This document shows positions 1 to 8,552 of a DNA stretch of 36,999 nucleotides, in pieces. The DNA comes from Streptomyces sp. S.PNR 29 (GTDB taxonomy: Bacteria > Actinomycetota > Actinomycetes > Streptomycetales > Streptomycetaceae). The DNA is taken from the NCBI RefSeq assembly GCF_030386795.1, contig NZ_JANUQM010000008.1:376432-413430 (forward strand). The letters are read 5' to 3'. Below the pieces are notes generated by a model. It ran no database searches, was not told where the DNA came from, and saw nothing but the letters and a program-made list of their open reading frames with translations. The translations under genes and the position numbers were made by a program. Position 1 is the first letter of the stretch. Each line of letters opens with the position of its first letter.

Positions 1-274
1 CGGCCCCGGGCATGACCTGGCCCTGGCCCAGGCCGTGATCTGGCTGCGGCCCTGCCGCGCGCGGTTGTGTTGCGTGTGGGGCCGTGCTGTACCGCGTTCT
101 GTGCCGGGGGTGCTGCGGGTGCCGGGCGGGCAAGGCGGGTGGGGGTCGAGCGGTATTCCGGTGGGTGTCGAGCGGGCCGGGACAGGCTCTGTGGGACGAC
201 CGCCCTGCCGGAGGGCATGCCGGCCGTGCGCGCTCCGCGCACGGTAGCCGGGCGGCTTTTGCCGAGGAGAGAAG
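1..274. promoter_or_regulatory. Leader region with two SARP-like TCGAGCG heptamers
   Basis: No convincing gene is visible in the first 274 bases. The heptamer TCGAGCG occurs at 146-152 and again at 168-174, exactly 22 bp (two helical turns) apart, on the same strand as the downstream cyclase gene. TCGAGCG-type direct repeats are the known binding motif of several Streptomyces antibiotic regulatory proteins (DnrI/ActII-ORF4 class). Two such activators are encoded in this window, so a SARP-driven promoter here is plausible. No clear -10 box was identified. Confidence 0.35.
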
Positions 275-1240
275 GTGGTCTGGGTGCCCGGTGAGCGTGT
301 GAGCCGTCTGTCGCACGCGGTTGACGTGGCCGCGCCCGCGGGGGTCGTCTACGGGCTGATCGCCGATGCCGAGCGCTGGCCGCTGTACCTCCCGCCGAAT
401 GTGTATGTGGAGCGGCTGGACTTCGACGGTGTCCGTGAGCGGCTGCGGATGTGGGTGCTGGCCGATCAGCAGATCAAGTCCTGGACGTCGGACCGTGTCC
501 AGGACCCCGCGCGGCGCCGGGTCTCCTTCCGCCAGGATCTGATCATGGAGCCGGCCGAGTCGATGGGCGGTACCTGGTGGGTGCAGGCCCTTGCCCCCGA
601 CCGGTGCCGGCTGACCATCAATCACGAGTTCACGGCCGTCCATGACCGGCCCGAGGACGTGGCGTGGCTTGAGCGGGCCACCGTCGACTTCGCCCGCCTG
701 GGTCTGAAGAGCCTGCGGTTCCTGGCGGAGCGCTGGCAGCGGCTGGACGAGCTGGTGCTGTCGTTCGAGGAGCAGGTGCGGATCAAGGGGCCCGCCGAGC
801 TCGTCTACGGCTTTTTGTACGAGGTGGCGGACTGGCCCGGGCAAGTCCCGCACGTGCGGCGGGTGGAGCTGGCCGAGCCCCACGTCGGCGTCCAGGAGGT
901 CACCATGGATCTGGCCGGCAGCGACGGCGCCTCGGACACGGTGCGGTCGGTGCGGGTGTGCTTCCCGCACGCCGGACGCATCGTGCACAAGGACACCGTG
1001 CCGCGCAAGCTCATCGCGGCGCACTGCGGGGAGTTCTCCCTCGTGCCCGACGCGACAGGCCTGACCGTGCTCTCCCAGCACCACGTCGTGCTGCGTGAGA
1101 AGGACATCGAGCAGGTCCTGGGCGCGGGCGCCACCGTCCAGGACGCCCGCCGCCGGGTGCGCGCGGACCTGGGCCTGGAGAGCCTGCAAATCCTGCGGCT
1201 GGCCCAGAAACACGCCGAGTCGGCCGTGCGCATGCTGTGA
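275..1240 (+). CDS. Aromatase/cyclase-like double SRPBCC protein
   Basis: The 321-residue protein contains two consecutive SRPBCC (START/polyketide cyclase-like) domains, roughly residues 8-150 and 165-310. Each opens with the typical 'V..A....VY.LI.D...WP' pattern (VDVAAPAGVVYGLIADAERWP, then the repeat at VRIKGPAELVYGFLYEVADWP). This length and didomain layout match the aromatase/cyclases of type II polyketide pathways, which bind and fold poly-beta-keto chains. No type II KS pair is present, so its substrate here is unknown; it may act on the product of the single reducing PKS. The GTG start at 275 is preceded by a good AGGAG-type ribosome site (GAGGAGAGAAG). A candidate SARP operator lies about 100-130 bp upstream. 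The family is fairly sure, the role is not. Confidence 0.8.
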   Translation: MVWVPGERVSRLSHAVDVAAPAGVVYGLIADAERWPLYLPPNVYVERLDFDGVRERLRMWVLADQQIKSWTSDRVQDPARRRVSFRQDLIMEPAESMGGTWWVQALAPDRCRLTINHEFTAVHDRPEDVAWLERATVDFARLGLKSLRFLAERWQRLDELVLSFEEQVRIKGPAELVYGFLYEVADWPGQVPHVRRVELAEPHVGVQEVTMDLAGSDGASDTVRSVRVCFPHAGRIVHKDTVPRKLIAAHCGEFSLVPDATGLTVLSQHHVVLREKDIEQVLGAGATVQDARRRVRADLGLESLQILRLAQKHAESAVRML

Positions 1241-1306
1241 CGCACCACCACCCCCTCATCCCCCCCACACACACAACAGCGGGGGGTGTCCGGTGCCGGG
1301 CGCGGT

Positions 1307-1322
1307 GTCAGCGGCGTGTCAG
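1307..1322 (+). promoter_or_regulatory. Putative SARP operator (GTCAG x2, 11-bp period)
   Basis: GTCAG occurs at 1307-1311 and 1318-1322, exactly 11 bp apart, as TGTCAGCGGCG then TGTCAGCGG. Read on the other strand it gives CTGACACGCCGCTGACA, almost identical to the array at 21608-21634 in front of the PKS operon. Heptamers repeated every 11 bp are the hallmark of SARP binding sites. It lies about 120 bp upstream of the start at 1444, in the only non-coding gap before that gene. Binding is inferred, not shown. Confidence 0.5.
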
Positions 1323-1443
1323 CGGTGCGTGGGGGCAGCAGGCCAGACTCGGCTTTCCGGCGCGCGAAGGACGCGAAGGAGAGGAGGAGCGGGGCCTGCC
1401 GGCCGTCGCCCCGCGCGGGCGCAGCCTGGGCCCCGCGGAGCCG

Positions 1444-3630
1444 ATGACCGCCGAACGCCACGTGGATGTGTCGCTGACCGCAGTGCTCGCCCTCGACAGC
1501 CGGGCCGCTGAGGCGGCGTCCACCCTGGAACTGCGCGGCCCGCTGGAGCGGGACCTGCTGCACGCCGCCCTCGAACGGGTTGCCGCCGACCGGCCGCACC
1601 TGCGCCGGATGCGGCCCCACACGGTGCGTCAGGCACCCGGCCACCATGTTCTGCGGTTCGACGCCGGCTACCCCCTCGGTGTGCTCGCCGACCTGCTCAC
1701 CGCGGCCGCGCCGGCAGCGCACGGCACCGGCAGCGGGCCCTCACCCGGCCCCCGCGCCGGCCGGCCGGCCCCGGCCCTGCCCGAGCCCCTCGCGCTCACC
1801 CCGCTCCAGCACGACCTGCTCGCCGGCACCCCGCACCGGCAGGTCGCCCAGCTCGTCTGGCGCTGGCACGGGCCGCTGGACACCGGCCGGTTCACCGCCG
1901 CCTGGCAGCAGGTCTTCGACCACGAAAGCGTGCTGCGCACGGCGTTCGTCTTCACCCCGCAGCCCCACCTGGCGCTGCACGCCCGCGCCGTGCCCGAAGT
2001 CAGCCGCCACGCCCACGGCACCCTGACCCGGCAGGCGCTGATGGAACAAGAAGCACAGCGCGGCTTCGACCTGGGCCGGCCCGGCCTGCTGCGCGCCGCC
2101 CTGCTCGACGGCGCACCGCAACAGCCGCCGGCCGGCCTGGCCCCGCCCACCGACATCGTCCTGACCTACCACCGCGGCCTGCTCGACGGCCGCAGCGTGC
2201 GCCTGCTGCTGCAGGAGTTCTACCGCGCCTACCTCACCGCCGGCACCAGCGGCGGCGAACGCCGCCCCGACCTGCGCGACTACGGCCGCTGGCTGGCCGC
2301 ACAGGACACCGCGCCGGCCCGCGCCTACTTCCAGCGCACCAGCGCCCAGCTGAGCCCCGCCCTGCCCCGCGCCCGCCCCGGCGCCGTCACCGGCCGGCAC
2401 GGCACCGGCCGCACCCTGGCCCGGCTCACCCGCTCCGAAGCCGTACGCCTGGCCCACTGGGCGGCCCGCTTCGGAGCCACCGAAAGCAGCGCCCTGCAGG
2501 CCGTGTGGGCGATGATCCTGTTCACGGCACACGGCACACGGCGCGCCGCGGCCCCGGTCAGCTTCAGCGTCACGGTGTCCGGACGCGGCATCCCGATGGA
2601 GGGCATCGCACGCGTTCCCGGGCCCTTCGCCAACCCGCTGCCGCTGAGCCTGACCGTGGACCCGGCCGCCACCGTGGCCCAGCTGCTGCGCGAGGTGACC
2701 GACCGCGCCCTGGACCTGGCCGCCTACGAATGGGTCTGCGCCGGGCAGATCCGCACCTGGCTCGGCTACGACGCCGACGCCGCCGTACCCGAGACCGTGC
2801 TCTGCTTCGAGCACCGCCCCCGCCAGGCGCACCACCTGACCTGGGACCTGGCCGCGCAGGGCATCCACGTGGAAGACGCCCGCCTGGCCGCAGGCCACGG
2901 CGCGTTCGCGGTCGGCGTGCTCGCCCACCACGACAGCATGGGCCGGCTCGTGCTGACCGCGGTGCACGACCGCGGCCGGCTGCACGACGACCAGGTGGCC
3001 CAGATGCTCGCCCACAGCGCCCAGCTGCTGCGCCAGCTGCCCGCCGCCGCAGAGACCATCACCGTCGCCGGGGCACTGGCGCACCTGGCCGGCACCGACA
3101 TCCCCCGCCTGCACGATGACCGGCCGGCCGGCTCCCACCGGCGCCTGCGACGGCTGCGCCCGGCGGCCCGCCCCGGCGCCGCCACCATCTGCCTGATCGC
3201 CCCGCCCGGATACGACGACAGCCGCCACAGCGCGCTGGCCCGCCACTACACCGGGCCCGAGGCCGTGACCACGCTGCGGGCGGACGTGGCCCGCCTGCCC
3301 CTGCTGCTCACCGCGCTGCAGCCCCTGCTCCAGGCGGGCGAGCCCCTCATCCTCGGCGGCTTCTCCGGCGCCGGCGCCCTGGCCTGCGAGCTCGCCCGGC
3401 ACCTCGCGGCCGACCTCGGCCACGCACCCCTGGTGGTCCTCGGCGCCGACCACGACGACGCCGGCGGCGCCGGCGACGACGGCCGGCTGCGCGATCTGGC
3501 CCATGCCCTGCACACCGCCGCCCGCCGCACCGAAGAAAACCCCCACAGCAGCGAAGACAACCTTCACGGCACAAGGACCGAACAGAACCCCCGCGGGAGC
3601 GAGGAAAGCCCCCATGGCAGGAGCGGATAG
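1444..3630 (+). CDS. Condensation-domain-like protein with truncated thioesterase-like tail
   Basis: From the ATG at 1444 the product is 728 residues. An N-terminal stretch of about 100 residues resembles part of an acyltransferase fold. A condensation-like domain follows, beginning at the LTPLQ signature. The HHxxxDG motif reads H243-R-G-L-L-D-G, so the second (catalytic) His is replaced by Arg. Residues from about 570 look like a thioesterase alpha/beta fold with the nucleophile elbow GFSGAG (Ser641). The chain then stops early, and the expected C-terminal His is replaced by polar, repeat-encoded sequence. No A or PCP domain is present. The 1444 start has GGAG only 3 nt upstream; a longer GTG or upstream start is possible but adds low-complexity sequence. 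It may be a scaffold, an offloading protein or a decaying gene. The SARP-like repeats at 1307-1322 lie upstream. Confidence 0.65.
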   Translation: MTAERHVDVSLTAVLALDSRAAEAASTLELRGPLERDLLHAALERVAADRPHLRRMRPHTVRQAPGHHVLRFDAGYPLGVLADLLTAAAPAAHGTGSGPSPGPRAGRPAPALPEPLALTPLQHDLLAGTPHRQVAQLVWRWHGPLDTGRFTAAWQQVFDHESVLRTAFVFTPQPHLALHARAVPEVSRHAHGTLTRQALMEQEAQRGFDLGRPGLLRAALLDGAPQQPPAGLAPPTDIVLTYHRGLLDGRSVRLLLQEFYRAYLTAGTSGGERRPDLRDYGRWLAAQDTAPARAYFQRTSAQLSPALPRARPGAVTGRHGTGRTLARLTRSEAVRLAHWAARFGATESSALQAVWAMILFTAHGTRRAAAPVSFSVTVSGRGIPMEGIARVPGPFANPLPLSLTVDPAATVAQLLREVTDRALDLAAYEWVCAGQIRTWLGYDADAAVPETVLCFEHRPRQAHHLTWDLAAQGIHVEDARLAAGHGAFAVGVLAHHDSMGRLVLTAVHDRGRLHDDQVAQMLAHSAQLLRQLPAAAETITVAGALAHLAGTDIPRLHDDRPAGSHRRLRRLRPAARPGAATICLIAPPGYDDSRHSALARHYTGPEAVTTLRADVARLPLLLTALQPLLQAGEPLILGGFSGAGALACELARHLAADLGHAPLVVLGADHDDAGGAGDDGRLRDLAHALHTAARRTEENPHSSEDNLHGTRTEQNPRGSEESPHGRSG

Positions 3631-3950
3631 AACCCCCCCGGCACAAGGACCGAAGAGAACCCCCCGCGGGGGAAGCGAAGAGAACACCCAACCGGGGGGA
3701 GCGAAGAGAATCCCCAACCAGGGGGGAACGGACAGAACCCCCACGGGACAAGGACCGAACACAGCCCCCCACGGGGGAGCGAAGAAAGCCCCCAACCAGG
3801 GGGAACGGGCAGAACCCCCACGGGACAAGGACCGAACACAGCCCCCCACCGGGGGAGCGAAGAGAGCCCCCACGGCAGGAGCGGTCAGAGCCCCCACGGC
3901 AGGAGCGGTCAGAGCCCCCACGGCAGGAGCGGTCAGAGCCCCCGCGTCGC
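3530..3950 (+). repeat. Minisatellite of about 17 imperfect 24-27-bp units with mini-hairpins
   Basis: Runs of four to seven C recur at about 3540, 3588, 3609, 3633, 3660, 3712, 3738, 3765, 3789, 3815, 3842, 3867, 3891, 3915 and 3939, with degenerate units at about 3562 and 3687. The usual interval is 24-27 bp. Most C-runs are followed within a few bases by a G-run (for example CCCCCCACGGGGG), which makes short hairpins separated by purine-rich AGCGAAGAGA-type linkers. Nested within are a 77-bp higher-order repeat (3733 and 3810) and three exact 24-bp copies at 3863-3934. Unit lengths are not consistently multiples of three, so the array is unlikely to be selected as coding sequence. Its left end supplies the last roughly 33 codons of the preceding gene. 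Confidence 0.85.
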
Positions 3951-4247
3951 CGCACGGCATCCCAGGCCAGCGGCGCGGGGCGGGGACGGCGGTGCCCGCC
4001 GCGGCGGCCCCGCACACCCGCAGCGCCCGCCCGGCAGCGGCGCCCGCCTGCCAGCGGCGGCCGGCCCGGGCACGGGGGAGGGCCACGGGTCGGCCGCCGC
4101 GGACCGGACATCGAAAAAAAAGGGGGGGCGCACTCCGCCTGCCTGTCCGGCCCCGGCGGGGCGAACCGCCCAAGGGGGCCCCTCCTGTGCCTGGCCGGCA
4201 TCGCCAGGGTGCCGCACGCCGGTGGAGCGGGCCTTGAGCGGCTGCCG
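3951..4247. other. Gene-free spacer between minisatellite and SARP terminator
   Basis: About 300 bp of very GC-rich sequence without a convincing gene. Open frames cross it on both strands, but their products are Pro/Arg/Ala low-complexity and have no ribosome site. It contains an A8 run (about 4111-4118) followed by a G-run. The two flanking genes converge here, so it probably holds 3' untranslated sequence only. Confidence 0.5.
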
Positions 4248-4280
4248 GCACCGCACCCGGCCGCGGCCGGGGTGCGGTGC
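4248..4280. terminator. Strong GC hairpin terminator after SARP gene
   Basis: GCACCGCACCC at 4248-4258 pairs with GGGTGCGGTGC ending at 4280. The self-complementary GGCCGCGGCC forms the inner stem and there is a single one-base bulge. It abuts the TAG stop of the leftward SARP gene (4280-4282), so it would end that transcript and could also stop readthrough from the rightward gene. There is no clear U-tract, as is common in Streptomyces. Confidence 0.7.
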
Positions 4281-5236
4281 TAGTGTCCGGCCGGCTTCCC
4301 GCCCGCCGCGGCCGTCAGCTGCTCGAAGCGGCGCAGCAGGTGCTCCTGCTGCAGCCGCAGGCCCTCGATGCGGTGGTTGAGGCGGGCTATCTCACTGCCC
4401 AGCCACCCGGCCGCCGGCCCCGCCCCGCCCTCCTGCCCGGCAGCCAGGGCGGCAGAGGCGTCCGGCAGGGCCAGCGCCGGATCCTGATGCAAGATCGCCT
4501 CCATACGGCTGCGCAGGGCCGGGCCCGGCTCCACGCCCAGCTCGTGCACCAGACGCTTGCGCGCACGCTCGTACACGCTCAGCGCCTCCGCCTGCCGCCC
4601 GCACCGGTACAGCGCCACCATCAGCAGCTCGTAGAACCGCTCCCGCAGGGGATGGTCACAGGTCAGCTCCTCCAGCTCGCCGGTGACCTCCCCGTGCCGC
4701 CCGGCCCGCAGCAGCGCGTCGTACAGCATCTCCCAGGCGGTCACCCGGTGCTCCTCCAGCTGCGCCGCCTCGGCCGCGCAGATGTCGCCGTAGGCGCTGC
4801 CCTCCAGGGCCGGGCCCCGCCACAACGACAGGGCCTGGCGCAGCAGTTCGGCGGCCCGGCCCGGATCACGGCCGGCCGTCTGCCGGCCCTGCGCCATCAG
4901 GCTGTGGAAGCGCTGGGCGTCGATCTGGGCCGCACCCAGGTGCAGCACATAGCCCAGCGAGCCGGTGGCGATCCACTCGTGCGGCCCTCCGGCCGCGCCG
5001 CCGGCCCGGGGCAGCCGCCGCCGCAGCCGGGCCACATGGGCCTGCAGCGCGTTCGCCGCGTTGGCCGGCGGGTGGCCGCCCCACAGCTCGTCGATCAGCC
5101 GGTGCACGGACACATCGTGCCCGGCCTTGACCACGAGCGCGCCGAGCAGGGCGCGCTGCTTGGCGCCCGTCGGAAGGATGCGCACACCGGTGTGCTCGTC
5201 CTGGATCTCCACGGGACCGAGGATGCGGAACTGCAT
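4280..5236 (-). CDS. SARP-family transcriptional activator
   Basis: The 318-residue protein has the two-domain SARP layout. An OmpR-type winged helix-turn-helix covers about residues 1-95 (starts MQFRILGPVEI, then ALLGALVVKAG and NALQAHVARLRRRLP). A bacterial transcriptional activation (BTAD) TPR-like domain covers about 100-250. The last 50 residues (IARLNHRIEGLRLQQEHLLR) look like a coiled coil, suggesting oligomerisation. SARPs activate antibiotic clusters by binding heptameric direct repeats spaced 11 bp apart next to the -35 region; such repeats occur at several promoters in this window. The ATG at 5236 is preceded by an AGGGGGA site. It is transcribed leftward, downstream of the thioesterase gene with a gap of about 106 bp, and is followed directly by a strong hairpin. 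Confidence 0.9.
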   Translation of the reverse strand: MQFRILGPVEIQDEHTGVRILPTGAKQRALLGALVVKAGHDVSVHRLIDELWGGHPPANAANALQAHVARLRRRLPRAGGAAGGPHEWIATGSLGYVLHLGAAQIDAQRFHSLMAQGRQTAGRDPGRAAELLRQALSLWRGPALEGSAYGDICAAEAAQLEEHRVTAWEMLYDALLRAGRHGEVTGELEELTCDHPLRERFYELLMVALYRCGRQAEALSVYERARKRLVHELGVEPGPALRSRMEAILHQDPALALPDASAALAAGQEGGAGPAAGWLGSEIARLNHRIEGLRLQQEHLLRRFEQLTAAAGGKPAGH

Positions 5237-5342
5237 CTGTCCCCCTCATGTCGAAAGGCAGGCAGTCGGTAGCGGCAGTCAGGTGCAGGTGATCAGAGGC
5301 ACAAGTGGCCGGACCCGCCCGGCCACCGGTCCGGCCCCGGGT

Positions 5343-6095
5343 TCATCCGGCCGCCGGCGGCAGGTCCGCGGCCAGGGCCAGGGCCGTGTCCACGTCCTGG
5401 CAGACCTGCCCGAGCAGCACCCGCGGGTCGTCCAGGAAGTAGAAGTGGCCGCCGTCGAACAGGCGCACGCCCAGGAAGCGTTCGGTGTGCCGCTCCCATC
5501 CGGCCAGCCGCTGCGCCGGTACGGAGGTGTCCTGGCTGCCGCCGAACACCGACAGCGCCACCGGCAGCACGGGCGTGCCGGGCTGGGGCCGCCAGGTCTC
5601 CACCAGGCGCATGTCGCCGCGGATCAGCGGCTCGTACAGCGCCCACAGATCGGGGTGGTCGAAGACCTCGTCGGGGGTGCCGCCCAGCAGCTCCAGATGA
5701 CTTTGCAGTTCGGTGCCGGGCAGGTGGTGATGCTGCTTGTCCTCGCCCTGCCACCGCGGCGCGCCCCGCGCGGACAGCCCCAGCCACACCGGCAGCGCCT
5801 GGCCCCGGGCGGCGAGCTGGACGGTCAGCTCGTAGGCGATGACGGCGCCCATGCTGTGCCCGAAGAAGGCGTAGGGGCCCTGCAGTTCGTCCTTGAGGCG
5901 GCGCCGGAAGAAGTCGGCGAGCCGTGCGGCGTTGTGCAGCTGCGGCAGGTCGCCGAGACGGCCGCGCCCGGGAGCGTCCAGCAGACGGACCTCCCACTGC
6001 TCGGGCAGCAGGGCGGGCCACTGGCGGTAGGGCACGTGCGAGCCGCCCGCGTGGTGGAAGACGAACAGGCGCAGCGCCGGTCCGGTGCCGTCCAT
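5343..6095 (-). CDS. Type II (editing) thioesterase
   Basis: A 250-residue alpha/beta hydrolase of the RifR/GrsT type. It opens with LFVFHHAGGSHVPYRQWP, has the nucleophile elbow GHSMGA (Ser81), an Asp region (GGSQDTSVP) and the C-terminal catalytic His in FDGGHFYFLDD. Such enzymes remove stalled or wrong acyl groups from carrier proteins of PKS/NRPS lines, in the cytoplasm. The start at 6095 was chosen because GAGGAG lies 4-9 bases upstream; an upstream in-frame ATG would add 13 residues without a better site. The gene diverges from the flavoprotein gene at 6646. All three catalytic residues appear intact, unlike the second thioesterase at 11692-12483. Confidence 0.9.
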   Translation of the reverse strand: MDGTGPALRLFVFHHAGGSHVPYRQWPALLPEQWEVRLLDAPGRGRLGDLPQLHNAARLADFFRRRLKDELQGPYAFFGHSMGAVIAYELTVQLAARGQALPVWLGLSARGAPRWQGEDKQHHHLPGTELQSHLELLGGTPDEVFDHPDLWALYEPLIRGDMRLVETWRPQPGTPVLPVALSVFGGSQDTSVPAQRLAGWERHTERFLGVRLFDGGHFYFLDDPRVLLGQVCQDVDTALALAADLPPAAG

Positions 6096-6645
6096 CGCTC
6101 TCCTCACATCGCCCCCGTGCGTGGTTTTCGCCAAGACGGCCCACGCCTGGAACGCATCCGGTCTTGTGCAGGTACTTTCGGACCATATCCGGTGTCCGGA
6201 AAACCCAGCAGCGGCCGCCAGAGCAATTCCGCTCGCGGTGTGATGATTCTTGAGTGCTTTTCAGGCGGCGGCCCGTACGGCGGCACCGGCGCCGCAAAAA
6301 AAGAGGCCCCGCGTGCACGGACCGGGCCCCGCATTTCAAAAGAAAGCCCCCGGCCGGTCCGTTTCCGAAGGAACGGGACGGCCCGGGGCCAAAACCGGCC
6401 CCGGACCATCCCCTTACCCACCGCCCCGCCGCCCGCGGTCCGCCGTCCGCGGTCCGCGGGCGGCGGCGGGGCGGCGGGGCGGGCGGTGGCGCACTGCGGG
6501 GGTGCGCGCGGCGCTTCGGGAGGGGGCTTGGCCCATGCGCGTCTCCAGCGATCCTCCAGAGGCGTTGATAAGGCTCGGTGCCACAAGGCTTGCTGAGGCT
6601 GCGGCGGACGGAAGACGGGCCTGCCCGGCGGAAGGTGGCAAATCG
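6096..6645. promoter_or_regulatory. Divergent intergenic region with hairpins
   Basis: This 550-bp gap separates the leftward thioesterase from the rightward flavoprotein gene and should contain both promoters. Visible structures are a perfect 8-bp stem (CCGGGGCC 6383-6390 with GGCCCCGG 6397-6404, loop AAAACC) and an 11-bp stem (GCCGCCCGCGG 6428-6438 with CCGCGGGCGGC 6454-6464). I found no 11-bp-spaced CTGAC/GTCAG repeats here and no clear -10/-35 pair. Long reading frames cross the region but lack a ribosome site and have non-protein-like composition. Confidence 0.45.
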
Positions 6646-8442
6646 ATGGCACTGACGACGTTTGCGCTACCCACGAACGAGGCGGCCGCGCGGCCGCGGG
6701 CACAAGCTGCTGCGCTGAACTCCGAAGCGGCGGTGGCCGGACGCGTCGCGGACCTGGAGCGCCGTTTCGGTGACCCCTGGGATGCGGCCAACCCGCTGGG
6801 GCATGCCGCGATCCTCGCCGCCGACGAGCGCGGGCTGCCGCAGGCGCAGGCCGAGCAGCTGCTGGACGGCTTCGGGCTGAACGCCGAGTTCGTGCCCGCG
6901 GCCCTGGGCGGCCGCCTGGTCAGGGCCGACACCCTGGCCCGGGTGCTCAGGGCGGTCTTCCGCCGCGACCAGGCGCTGGGCACCGGATACGGTGCCTTCT
7001 CCGTGCTGGCCGGCGCCTCGGTGTGGGTGGCGGGCAGCAGCGCGCAGCAGCGGTGGGCGGCCGATGTGCTCCTGGGCGGCGGCCGGCTGGCCGTCTCCTA
7101 CCGCGAACTGGCGCACGGCAACGCCTTCCTGCGCGACGAGTTCACCCTGAGCGCCGGCGCCGGCGGCGGCCTGGTCCTTGACGGCACCAAGCGGGTCATC
7201 ATCAACGCCGACCGCGCCCGCGGCCTGGTGATCGTGTGCCGCAGCTCCCGCGACAGCGGCAGCCAGAGCCACTCCACGCTGCTGCTGGACCGGCAGGCAC
7301 TGCCCGCCGGCCGGGTGCGCGACCTTCAGCGCTATCCGATGGTGGGCATGCGCGGCTGCCGGATGACCGGACTGCAGTTCACCCACTGCCCCGTGCCCGA
7401 GCACAGCATGCTCGGCCAGGAGGGCGGCGGCGTCGACCTGGCCCTGCGGTCCTTCGCCTTCACCCGCAGCATCCTGCCCTCGATGGTGCTGGGCGGAGGC
7501 GACACCGCCCTGCGCACCGCGCTGCGCTTCGCCGACGTGCACGGCGTCGGCGGGCGGCCCGTGCAGCGCAACCCGCAGGCCAGGCGCACCCTTTCGGGAG
7601 CCTTCAGCGATCTGCTGATCTGCGACAGCCTGGCCCTGGCCAGCACCCGGGCGGCCGGGCTGCACCTGGGCATCACCGGCGTCTACGCGGCGGCCACCAA
7701 ATACCTGCTGCCCATCCTGCTGCACGACGCGGTGCACGAGCTGTCCGTCCTGCTCGGCTCCGCCATCTACGTCCGCGACGGCGAGTTCGGCATCTTCCAA
7801 AAACACGTACGGGACCTGCCGGTGACCAGCCTCGGACACGCCGGCGCGGCGGCCGCGCTGTCCACCATCACCCCCGAACTGTCCGCCCTGGCCCGCCGCT
7901 CCTGGCTGACCGATACGCCCTCGCACGCGAGGCTGTTCAAAGTCCGCGACGACCTGCCCGTGCTGGACTTCGCCCGCCTGTCCACCGCCGCCGCCGGCGA
8001 CCCGCTGTGCGCGGAGCTGGTCGCCGCCGCCGAGGACATCGAAACCGGCCCCGACAGCCCGTGCACCGCCCAGCTGCGCCCGATCACCCGCCACCTGGTC
8101 GGCGAACTGCGCCGGCTGCGCGAGGCCTGCGCGGCGCTGGCGCCGCTGAGCCGGCACAGCCTGGCCAACCCGCACACCTACGCGCTGGCCGACCGCTACA
8201 CCCTCATCCTGGCCGCCGCCGCCTGCCTGGGCGTGTGGCGCCACCAGCAGCACAGCCAGGACACCTTCCTGGCTGGCTCGGGCTGGCTGGTGACCGCGCT
8301 GCTGCGGATCTGCACCCGCCTCGGCCTGGGCACCCCCGCCACCGCACCCGGCCCCGAGGCCGAGGTCTTCGCCGAGCTGTCACGCCGCTTCACCCAGGCC
8401 GCCAGCTTCGACCTGTACGACACCCCGCTCGCCGCACGATGA
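6646..8442 (+). CDS. Acyl-CoA dehydrogenase/oxidase-like flavoprotein
   Basis: The 598-residue protein resembles acyl-CoA dehydrogenases: an N-terminal helical domain, a middle beta domain with 'GGGLVLDGTKRVIINADRARGLVIVC', and a long helical C-terminal half. It exceeds the 380-400 residues of simple dehydrogenases and is nearer the acyl-CoA oxidase length. It is followed by an ACP gene and a phosphopantetheinyl transferase in the same direction, so an acyl-ACP substrate is likely; the probable reaction is alpha,beta-desaturation or oxidation of a carrier-bound chain. The ATG at 6646 was chosen (GGAAGG at about 6630); longer frames read into GC-rich low-complexity sequence. I could not place the catalytic base with confidence, so monooxygenase-type chemistry remains possible. 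Confidence 0.75.
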   Translation: MALTTFALPTNEAAARPRAQAAALNSEAAVAGRVADLERRFGDPWDAANPLGHAAILAADERGLPQAQAEQLLDGFGLNAEFVPAALGGRLVRADTLARVLRAVFRRDQALGTGYGAFSVLAGASVWVAGSSAQQRWAADVLLGGGRLAVSYRELAHGNAFLRDEFTLSAGAGGGLVLDGTKRVIINADRARGLVIVCRSSRDSGSQSHSTLLLDRQALPAGRVRDLQRYPMVGMRGCRMTGLQFTHCPVPEHSMLGQEGGGVDLALRSFAFTRSILPSMVLGGGDTALRTALRFADVHGVGGRPVQRNPQARRTLSGAFSDLLICDSLALASTRAAGLHLGITGVYAAATKYLLPILLHDAVHELSVLLGSAIYVRDGEFGIFQKHVRDLPVTSLGHAGAAAALSTITPELSALARRSWLTDTPSHARLFKVRDDLPVLDFARLSTAAAGDPLCAELVAAAEDIETGPDSPCTAQLRPITRHLVGELRRLREACAALAPLSRHSLANPHTYALADRYTLILAAAACLGVWRHQQHSQDTFLAGSGWLVTALLRICTRLGLGTPATAPGPEAEVFAELSRRFTQAASFDLYDTPLAAR

Positions 8443-8552
8443 ACCCACCCACCCACCCGCCCAACCCCCGCCCCGCCCAACCCCCGGCCTGCCTGCCCGG
8501 CCGGGGCCGGCGTGTCCGGCCGGGCGGGCAGGGACACGCACCGGAGGACACC

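Noticed and set aside
35..302. Short overlapping frames before the cyclase gene
   Set aside because: They are Arg/Gly-rich, lack ribosome sites and overlap each other in three frames; the region is better explained as a promoter.
3530..3950. CRISPR array
   Set aside because: Repeats and spacers are not distinguishable, units are about 25 bp and imperfect throughout, and no cas gene is present.
3503..4237. Long rightward open frame across the minisatellite encoding repeated TAGAVRAP units
   Set aside because: It has no ribosome site and a Pro/Arg/Ala-rich low-complexity product. Repeat periods vary between 24 and 27 bp, so the frame is not maintained by design, and similar frames exist on the other strand.
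1741..4251. 836-codon leftward frame over the condensation-like gene
   Set aside because: It is composed of Gly/Ala/Val-rich filler and is antisense to a motif-bearing gene; there is no start site.
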